From: Haliclona indistincta
Taxonomy: Eukaryota; Porifera; Demospongiae; Haplosclerida; Chalinidae
Reading direction: 5' to 3'
Assembly (NCBI GenBank): GCA_964017065.1
Contig: OZ024783.1
Location: 18,947,752-19,011,751 of the forward strand
DNA length: 64,000 bases
The first letter of the stretch is position 1. Every line of letters begins with the position of its first letter. Positions 22,701 to 32,800 of the stretch are shown piece by piece. The position numbers and the translations under genes are program-made. The notes below the pieces were generated by a model. The model saw only the letters and a list, made by a program, of their open reading frames with translations, ran no database searches and was not told the origin of the DNA.

Positions 22701-25700
22701 CATTCGTGTGTTGCCTAAAGCGATTTGTAGCCAGACGAGGTTTGCCATACAAGTTCCTTTCTGACAACTGGAAAACGTTTAAATCCACTGCCAATCTACT
22801 CAAGACAATCTTCAAGGACATGACCGTAGAGAACTACCTAGCCCAACAAGGATGCCAGTGGATATTCATTATTGAATGCGCACCTTGGTGCATGGGGAGG
22901 AGTCTACGAACGAATGGTGAAGTCCACCAAGCGCTGCCTTCGCAAGATGCTAGGACGTGCCTCATTTTCATATGAAGAGCTACTGACCGCCCTTGTGGAA
23001 ATAGAAGGAGTGATAAACTCAGGGCCACCAGACATTGCACATCTACTAGTGGTCTTCATATACTTGTATGTACGTGTATATTCTCAAACTATCATCATGT
23101 ATGAAGTGTAATACTATGTTATAATTCGTTTATCTACATCTACTTTATCAAAGACAAAATCATGTATATTATGGTACTAGCGGGCAAAATCGTGTATAAT
23201 TATTAAATTTTTAAAGTTTGTGAAAAATTTTTTACATACAAAATATAAATACTACAAATTGTTCATTTGATGAAAACTAGCTTTTCAAGTTTCTCACTTG
23301 AGAGGCGACTACGTCTACTAGATAATATAACTCCAGCTTTAGAAAACAATCTTTCAACTGGAGCAGAACTGCAAGGAACAGACATCAATTGTAGAGCTAG
23401 AGTAGAAAGTTGAGTCTTCTTTCGTTCACTCCAGAATGTTATTGGTTTGATATCCAGTCGAGGTTGATCAAGGTAGGTCTGAAGTTCTGCTTCAGCGTCA
23501 ATTGTTTTAGCGAGTCTAGTATCATCAGAAATACTACAAAAATCCAATAGTCTGCGCTTTTTAGTGGCTGGTTCTGAACTTGTATTCAGGGCTACCATTG
23601 CTGTTGTAGACGAGAGATGAGGTTGAGGACGATGAGGTAAAAGAGAAAGAACAGACTGCTTAACAACACTTGAAGAAAATAAGAAATGGTTTTTATCATT
23701 TGGGTTATCAGAATCAGTAAACGACAGCTTAATGCGAGGATCGAGTACAGTAGAAGCCTGGTATAGCTCCGAGGTGAGTAGATAATCAAAACGTTCCCGA
23801 AGGCTAGTCAAGAGTCGCTCACATAATGCATTGATAGCAGGATTATCTCGGTTAGTTTGAAGCATTGCATTTTCAAGAGAATCAATCACAGGGATAAGAC
23901 GATTTGAAGTTGCATTATTCTCCTGCTGCAATATATTTGTAGCTTCCGAGAAGTAATCCATGATGTTGACAACAAGATTGAGAAGCTCTATTTGAGGTCT
24001 TGAAATTATTACTTCTTGTCGGTCATTGGAATTTAGAGCTTCAGTTATGTTGTCATGGTGCTTGACTATGTGCTCATAAAGACGAAAATAAGAATTCCAG
24101 CGTGTTTCACAAGGTACAGGGATTCTGTGTGTTAAAGAGTAAGCAAAATGACTGGATTTGTGTGAGAGAGTTGCAATTCCTTTTGCTTTAGTAAGAATAT
24201 TTTGAATCCTGTGATAGCCCCTTAGTTCCTTATAACCATCGTTAACAACTAATTGTAACTGATGAGCACTACAACCGAGCCATCCTTCAACTTTCAGCTG
24301 GATAGGCTTCCAAACATTTTCTGGCTCATCTTCATTACTCTCAGTCAGTTCACTAGCGTCAGCAATCAATTCAAATGCGTGTTTCATATTTGCAGCATTG
24401 TCAGTCACTGTTCTAAAGCATTTAAGACTGTACTTATCCAGCTGATCTTCAAAATGATCCTTCACATTTTCAGATGTGTGTGGAGGGCCAACTTCGACAA
24501 AGAAAAATGCGTGACTTTTAAGCACTTTTAGATGAATGTAGTGCACTGTTGAACCCATAAAGCTTTTTCCATTGCAGCCAGTCCAAAAATCAACCGTTAC
24601 GGAAGGTTTCACATCACAACAAGAGATTTGAGCGAGCAACTGTTGTTTTTCCTCTTCATACAATTCATCTAGTTTTGAAGTAACAGCAACTCTTGAAACA
24701 TTTTCAAATCTGGGTTCAACAACTTTCATGAAAGAACGAAACCAATCTTGTTCAACAGTAGAAATTGGTAATCCGCCTCTGCCACAAATATGCTTGACAA
24801 TACTGGTAAGAACCTTCTCTTGATTCTTGAACGGCTCTTTTGGTTTGATGGCAACAGTCATTGTCCCATCTAAGTTAAACGTGCACTGATCTTTGGGTAC
24901 CTTAGGCTTACACAATTGCTTTGCTCGTTCTTCTTTGTGGTCGTGGAGGTGTTTAGGGTGAGCATTTTGTAGATGCTTAAGTAGATTTCCTTTAGTAGTA
25001 AGAGTAAATTTGTATGGTCTACGACAGAGCTTACATCTGGCTAAACATTGTGCTTGAGTAGTTGGCTTTGTATCAGGAAGCTCAAAAAAGGAATTGTAGT
25101 CAACGCGTATTTTTACGCTCCCTTCTTCTGTTTCTTCTACAATAGTAAATTCATTGCGACAGTAGTCCAATTCGTTGCTTGAAGTAGACGAACAGGGAGA
25201 CAGAGATGAACGAGCAGCCATTTTAAGCAGTCATGTTATTTCTAGATCTAACATTGCGCGTGCGCATGCAGGTGCACGTGCGCAATACTCGAAAAGTAGA
25301 TTACGACCATCTCCTTTACTGGCATACTGTTCGTGTATATACGAGTATGTATTTTCTTCCTTGTTTTTCGTGTAAATACACATCTATCTTGTATACACGT
25401 GCAATGTCTGAGGGCCACTATCATACGTTTCAGCAGACGACAGAGAGGAACCTCTCACTCTGTCCCACTTGATTGTTGGACACCGACTACTTAGTTTACC
25501 TGATCATCTATTCGTCTGCGATCATGATGTGGAAGACGAGAACTTTGAAGTCAACTCTAATCAACTGTCCAGAAGATTGAAACATCTCAATGGTGTAATA
25601 AATCACTTTTGGAGCAGATGGAGATCCGAGTATCTCAGTGAATTGCGAGAACACCATCAATACGCAGCTGGAAGACCATCTCAGTTGGCACACATAGCAG

Positions 25701-28700
25701 TTGGTGAAGTCGTGATTATCAAAGACGATAAAATCCCACGAAGCTTCTGGAAATTGGGAAGGATCCAAGAAGTTATTAAAGGGAAGGATGGAGTTGCAAG
25801 AGGCGCTCTATTAAAGGTTTCAGCAAGAGGTGATCAGTCTACTCAGCTTAGGAGACCAGTACAACTTTTGTATCCCCTGGAAATCAAGTCCAAGGACACC
25901 TATCAGGACGCATCTGCTATTGTCAATAATAAGCAAAATGAAGAAGACGAACCACTAAGTGAAAATGAACCACCAAGTGAAGATGAGTTTGAGAATCAAT
26001 CGATAACGCCAACGAGACGCCGACCTATGCGTACAGCGGCAAGGAGAGCAAATGAGACTCTGAAGGCGTTAGCTCTAGACCTACACGACTAGTTCTTGTG
26101 ACACCGACTATGTGAACCCCGATTTGCTGAACTAATTATTATTGTGTTGTATTGTATCATTGACCTTCGTCAACCCGGGGAGGATGTAGACAATTATTGT
26201 GATTATCATTATTCATTGATTGATTGTGTTATGAATATCATTGAACACATTGAGCATAGTGAACATGTGCGTGCGTGATTATCTATAAGCAGATTGGAGT
26301 GATAGAAAGCAGAGAGAAGCGCAGTAGTCCAGAGATTCCTACACACTGTATTACCAACAATACCAGTTACCATGTGTTGTGCTTGACACCACTTCACACT
26401 CAATAACCATGTGCTCCTCGCTTGTTGGTTTATTCTATAGAGGCGTCGGGCAGCACTTCATTACAGTGCATACTATGGTCACACAGCTGTAACTGAGCAG
26501 CTGATTGCTGCTGGTGCAGCTATTGATACAACCGATGATGTGAGTACATGTGTGTCTAATGATACTGATATGTTGTGTTGTTGAACAAAGCTGTTCTCAT
26601 GAAATACAATACAGCTACTATACTATCGTAAAGTGCTTACTATAGATTACACCATACATGTAGATACATGAGCCTGCATGTGTCTCTGTACCACTCTGAA
26701 GAAGATATGAGTTCTTAATTCCAAGTGTTTGTTAGCTATACTTGTCCTCTGTGCTACCAAACCATGTTCTGTAGTTACCATCACATAAAACAGTGATTTG
26801 CATGATTGAATTTGTAGATCTGCGCATATATAATTCTATAGCACAGAGAGTGTGGAAGGGTCTATGTTCATGTATGGTTCAAACTATGTTAGAATCAGTT
26901 TATGCAGTTTGGGTGTGTTTCTGGTTACAATAATATGTATTGAAATGAACTGATTGCAAAGTCATTGTTTCTTAACTGACTCATTTTTGGTTTGTGTGTG
27001 TCATGACTCACACTGTTCTATTGTTAAACTATAGGATGGTGAGACTCCACTTGATATGGCGAGACGTAGGAATCATCAAGACATTGTGGACTTGCTGGAG
27101 AGAGTTGGTCAGTACATGATAACATGAGCTACTGAGCTATGAAGTGTTGTAGAATCTGACCACACCTTACTATTACCATAGTCAACATACTAATACAGTG
27201 TTCCACACGAAGAGGAGCAAAAATCTTTTTTTACATTTTGTTTCATATCTCAGGAACCAAGTGTCCTATGATCATGTTGCAGGTACCATTATGATCCTCT
27301 ATCCTTACTGAACACCCTGGTTCATATGGCTTCGCGTCACGTGACATGGGCGTGTCGCGATATGGCGGCGTATCAGGCCCGCTGGACTGACATTTTTAGG
27401 TTAGGATTTCCAGAAATACTGGTAGTTAAGGTGGCGGTATACCCGTTTTTATGAATATTAATGAGCGACTTTATTTTATCTGCAGCTCGTGACAGAGCAA
27501 CGCTAGCAGCGTGAAACTCGCTCTGATGCATCAATGAGTGTGTCTCAATGTATAATGCAGCTTGAAACGTTGCACAATATTCTACACCAAGGAATAATGT
27601 AGGAACAATCGACATCGTACGGATACGCATTTTCTAGCCAAAAATCTCTCCTGACTAACCGTGCAGCAAAGGTTACTAGCTGAAATTCGACTCTTATAAA
27701 CCATTTCTAGGTGCTGACGAAGAGTTTTGTTGACCCAAGCTGAACGTAGCTGTTCTATTCATCGACAAACATGGACGTCACTGCAAAATCAACCATGATT
27801 TAGAATGTAAATGTGTTTTTCTTAAAATCAGAAAAAGTGAATGCAGAAAACTCTTCGTCAGCACCTAGAAATGGTTTATAAGAGTCGAATTTCAGCTGGT
27901 AACCTTTGCTGCACGGTTAGTCAGGAGAGATTTTTGGCTAGAAAAATGCGTATCCGTACGATGTCGATTGTTCCTACATTATTCCTTGGTGTAGAATATT
28001 GTACAACGTTTCAAGCTGCATTATACATTGAGACACACTCATTGATGCATCAGAGCGAGTTTCACGCTGCTAGTGTTGCTCTGTCACGAGCTGCAGATAA
28101 AAGAAAGTCGCTCATTAATATTCATAAAAACGGGTATACCGCCACCTTAAGATTTGTTAAAGCTGCATTACAACTATCACCTAGGGCGCTAACATTTGGA
28201 CAAGTGTCCAGCTTTAACTATAGTTAGTTCGGCAACGTAAACTAAAAGATGGATTTCGCGACAAGCCAAAACTTTAGGTACGGGAAATCCGATTCTGTGG
28301 GAGTTAAGCTCCAATACTTGGAGACTGCACAGCCAATACATCCATCCACACTTTTCCGCACACTACGCGTCCCTAGAAATGTTCACAGCGACAAACGAGA
28401 CTCTTTTCTGCACGAGTGCTGTTTTCTTGCCGCCATCTTGCGATTTTAATGGATTTTTTGATGTCACGCATAATAATCGTTGGCTGTGTAAAACGTCATA
28501 ACTATTGAAAACACATTGAATCATTGTAATAGTTATGATGCAACACAAGCTCATAACCAACGTGTGACATCACAAAATCCATTAAAATCGCAAGATGGCG
28601 GCAAGAAAACTGCACTCGTGCAGAAAAGAGTCTCGTTTGTCGCTGTGAACATTTCTAGGGACACGTAGTGTGTGGCAACGTGTGGACACGTAGTGTGTGG

Positions 28701-29769
28701 CAACGTCTCCAAGTATTGGAGCTTAACTCCCACAGAATCGGATTTCCCGTACCTAAAGTTTTGGCTTGTCGCGAAATCCATCTTTTGGTTCACGTTGCCG
28801 AACAAACTATAGTTAAAGCCGGACACTTGTCCAAACGTTAGCGCCCTAGGCGATAGTTGTAATGCAGCTTTAACAAATCTTAACTACTAGTATTTCTGGA
28901 AATCCTAACCTAAAACTGTCATTGCAGCGGGCATGATACGCCGCCATATCGCGACACGCCCATGTCACGTGACGCAGAGCCATATGAACCAGGGTGTTCA
29001 GTAAGGATAGAGGATCATAATGGTACCTGCAACATGATCATAGCACACTTGGTTACTGAGATATGAAACAAAATGTAAAAAGAATATTTTGCTCCTCTTC
29101 GTGTGGAACACTGTATACTCATGTAATGACTTGCTCTAATTATTGAGATAAGAAATAAATTACTAACCAATTTTTATTATAATTATCTCTCTCTCAGCAT
29201 CCACTCAAACGTCCAGTGAGTCTGATGCCCCTCCCACAACACCTGGTGAGACTGAGCTAGCCACATACTCTCTTGTGTCCACCATCTTACAGTGTGTTTA
29301 CATTAGCGCTGGCATTTTCCAGAACTCTTCTAGCACTAGTGTAAATAGAGTAGCTCAAGCTTAATTGTCATACTCCTGCTGGAAGCCTATCGTGCTAACG
29401 TGCTTGTCTGAAGCCCGTCACGTTCAAATTAAGGGTTTACGGAATGGTTCTAGCAACAGTTCTGGATTTGTTCTGTGTTAGTGTAATCACTACCACCATC
29501 CAGGATAATAGCATGTTCAAACCAATGTAGTCACTCACTTTATGAACCAACAGACAGTATATTCAAGTACATTTGAACTGATATTACTAAGCTCAGCTAG
29601 AGTAGTGGTGTACGAGAGAGAGACAACCAACAAATTTGACTTTTCCCTCGTGTGAATTTATGTGATCACAGTTGCGATTGGGATTAACAGTAAGAGTTGA
29701 GCCTTAGACATTTACTGTTCATCTATTCTGATCCAGTGGTGGTTTTGAATTGACAATTTAGCCCTCTTA

Positions 29770-29800
<31 letters not shown>

Positions 29801-32800
29801 TCGTTCTCTATCGATCTCACTCTCTCCTTCCCCCTTTCTCTCTCTCCTCCCTGGCTCACTCCCTCCCCCTCCCTTTCTCCCACGATCCCTCCCCCTACCT
29901 CCCTCTCTCCCCCTCCCTTCCTCTCTCCCTCTCTCCCCTCACTCCCTCGGCATTTGTAAAAGCTCTCTGTTACTTGTTAAGATACGTGCGTATGGCTAGC
30001 AGTGGTTTTGCAAGACTATTGTACTGGAAAGTTTTTCATCTTTGAGCATTGTAACTACACGATCACTGGTGATACAGCTGAAGTGTTTAAACTGGCTTGC
30101 AGGACTGCTGTAGTGATTGCCTTTCATCTGATATTTGTCTCTTTATCATAACTATTGCTTTAGCTGAGCTTTAGTCCTTAGCAACCATCATTATAATTTG
30201 TGTGGGCGGTGACAGACCACCTGACGCCTACCTGTCCCGGGTAATGATAGTATCAGTTGTCTCTTCATTGCTTATACTCTGGCTGCTTCAGCTCTTGTGA
30301 AGTACAGATCATGATCCATTTTACATTTTGTTTGTACATGTGTAAGTGATTTTTAGTAAGTGTGTCTACATAATACATGTTGTGATATTGTAGATACTGT
30401 GGTCACATGATAAGTAGCTACAATTGCACTAGCTGTGTTGTGATCATAGCTACTCTGGTCCTTCCTCTCTGCAGTTAGCAGTGATGAAGCCATGGACAAG
30501 CTGGGCTATAACGTCACTGTCGAAATCTCTAATGTGACAACACAAGGTCCTCCAGCTACCGGGAAGACATCGGTTATTGATCTAGCCATGGGTCGATCCC
30601 CTGCTGTGGAGCGCCATAGCACTGGCGTTGCTGAGCCACCATCATGTTCCATCATAGTAGGAGATGACAGTTCTGAGGATGTGGAGTGGGAGGAGCTCAC
30701 TCCTGACAGAATGCTTGACATGGTTTGTGTAGCGTAGAAGATGCTATGTATGCTTAACGGACTTTGATTAAATTTCGATAGTTTTCGAGTGGTATGTCAA
30801 CCCATGAAAACACTTTGTGGTAATTAAAAGGAGCTTTTCTGCCAAAATAAAAATGTTAGTTTTTACGTTAAATATAGTTTCAGTGGTGTAGATTTCAGTG
30901 AAAAAAAAAGAAATAAATCACCTATAACCAGCTCAAAAACGAGCTAAAAATATTTAGTTGCTGTGGGTGAACCGACTGTTGTTCCTGAATTGGGCGGGTG
31001 ATATGTGACGTCACAAGGGGAACCAATCGCTCGTAGAGGGCTGGAGAATGGCAACTTCTAGCGGGATTGCAGTGTATAGATTGCAAAGAAGTTTGACATG
31101 GCTGTGTGTGCCAACAATAGCACCACTACAGTATCTTTGAGAGTGAAAAAGAGCTGAAAACAGATCTCATGAAACTTGAACAAGCTTACATTGTTGCTAT
31201 ATGTGTTGGAACACAGCAGTGCAGCGGTTCTTTATTGTTGATTTTTAACCTTGTGACATCATATCGTTCCGCCTAATTCAGGGACAATTCTTTGTTCACC
31301 CATGCACAGCAACTAAATTTTTTAGATCATTTTTGAGCTACCGTAGATCTGGGAATTTTCACATATACTGTAAATTTTCGTTGCATCTAATTTCCGTCCT
31401 TCATATGACCAAACAAAATTTAACGACATTGAATTTTTTTGCTACTTAAATTTTGTTCGCGTCTAATATTAACTTCGTCGAGCTTGATAGCATGCATGCA
31501 TGGCGCGTAGTTAGGAGCACTACTGATTTTTTCTCTGAAATTTACACCACTGAAACTATAGTTTAATGTAAAAGTTAAGGCATTTGGGCACATAAGCTTC
31601 CTGTAATTTTATCACATGTAAATAATTATTTTATTATACTAGAATTTCACTATTATTAATTTTTATAATAATCTTGCAAATTGCACTGTACTGTCTATTA
31701 GAATAATTTTATAGTACATAGTTTGTGGTGAGGCTTCAGAAATTGTGTCTAAATTGTCCAATTCCTACGATGGTCCATTATAATTCCTATTGTGCTCATG
31801 CACCCTTAGGTTTGTGAGACTATCGAGGATCTGGCTAAACCTGTCGACCGTCTTGGTACAGAGCAACGTGACGCTGTCCTGCATGATACAGGAGCTACCC
31901 CTACCTTCTCTCACCCAGCCTTGTCTCCTCCAGCAGCTCCTGGTGCTGCAAGCAAGCGCAGACGTGCTGCAAGCAAGCACAGACGAGACTTTCCCCAGAT
32001 ATTGACAGACATCATGCAGCGACTGCCCAAGGTCCGTGGATCAACCCGCCTCTTTCGTACCAGATTACTACTAATGTCTGACTCCGGTGGTCAACCAAAC
32101 TATCTGGACGTTTTCCCTCTCTTTGTCCGCAACAAGTGTCTAGCCCTCTTCACTCTGAAGCTTAATGAGCGGTTAGATGCCATCCCACAGTTCTCATATT
32201 GTATACGAGGCCACTCTATCAGCATGGCTGATACAAGGCTCCAGCACTCATCTTGGCAGCTACTAGAGTCTCTCGCTAAATCAATGTCTTCCTTTCTTCC
32301 CTCTTTGATGCCTTCATCAGAATACCATGGCAACCCACGTTTTGCTGTCATCGGCACATTTGCCGACAGAATGCATGAGTGTGTGAGTGAGTCACTTGAT
32401 GACAAGAATACCAGCCTAGCCCAGAGGCTGAAAGCGTATGAGCCACTCCGAATCAACTACAAAGGCAAGCCTATCCTTCCCGTCAATGCTGTCATTGAAG
32501 ACAAGAAGCAAAAAAGGCAAGACATGAAGGAGTTACGACGGCTAATCAGCCAGAGCCCTTCCGTAAAGGTTACTATAAAGCTACGATGGTTTGGGTTCTA
32601 TCTTAGTCTGTTGTCCTCATCTAAGGGCAAGCAGAGAGCCATTCTGTCACTGCAGGAGTGTCTAGATATCGGCAGGTCACTGGATATGGATCAACAGGAG
32701 ACCAGGAAGGCAATCACATTCTTCCTTAACCTCAACCTCGTGTGTGAGTGTGTGAGTGACTCACTTGTGGACAAAAATACCAGCCTAGCCCAGAGCCTGA

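Larger units (their letters stand above)
19560..26092 (+). pseudogene. BEL/Pao pol region, multiply broken
   Basis: In order: an aspartic protease of the DUF1758 type ([16 protein letters not shown], about 19570-19620); RT fragments from about 20130 to 20947 with [10 protein letters not shown] and an active-site box reading YVDNIL; RNase H-like [14 protein letters not shown] near 21435; an integrase zinc-binding segment ([11 protein letters not shown], 22460) and core ([18 protein letters not shown], 22570-22790); and a DUF5641-like tail ([20 protein letters not shown]) near 25700-25760. The second aspartate of the usual YVDD box is asparagine here, which alone should kill polymerase activity. 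There are stops and frame changes near 20607, 20947, 22226 and 22870, and the hAT insertion splits the integrase C-terminus. It is a dead copy. Confidence 0.9.
17440..26343 (+). mobile_element. BEL/Pao LTR retrotransposon, defective, carrying an hAT insertion
   Basis: The element has two short LTRs (17440-17604 and 26185-26343) that start TGTAGACAATT and end GATTCCTACA. A likely primer-binding site begins TGGTCCTACCCGAACC directly after the 5' LTR. A polypurine run GGGGAGGA sits before the 3' LTR. Between them are Gag and Pol-type domains in BEL order: Gag with CCHC knuckles, aspartic protease, RT, RNase H, integrase and a C-terminal DUF5641-like region. The frame is broken repeatedly, and two later insertions (18607-18909 and 23029-25410) interrupt it. 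It occupies intron 3 of the ANK gene in sense orientation. It is flanked by an unusually long direct repeat of 16 bases (17424-17439 and 26344-26359). Confidence 0.9.

Noticed and set aside
27373..28227. Two similar frames on opposite strands as paired genes
   Set aside because: They are the two arms of an inverted-repeat MITE.
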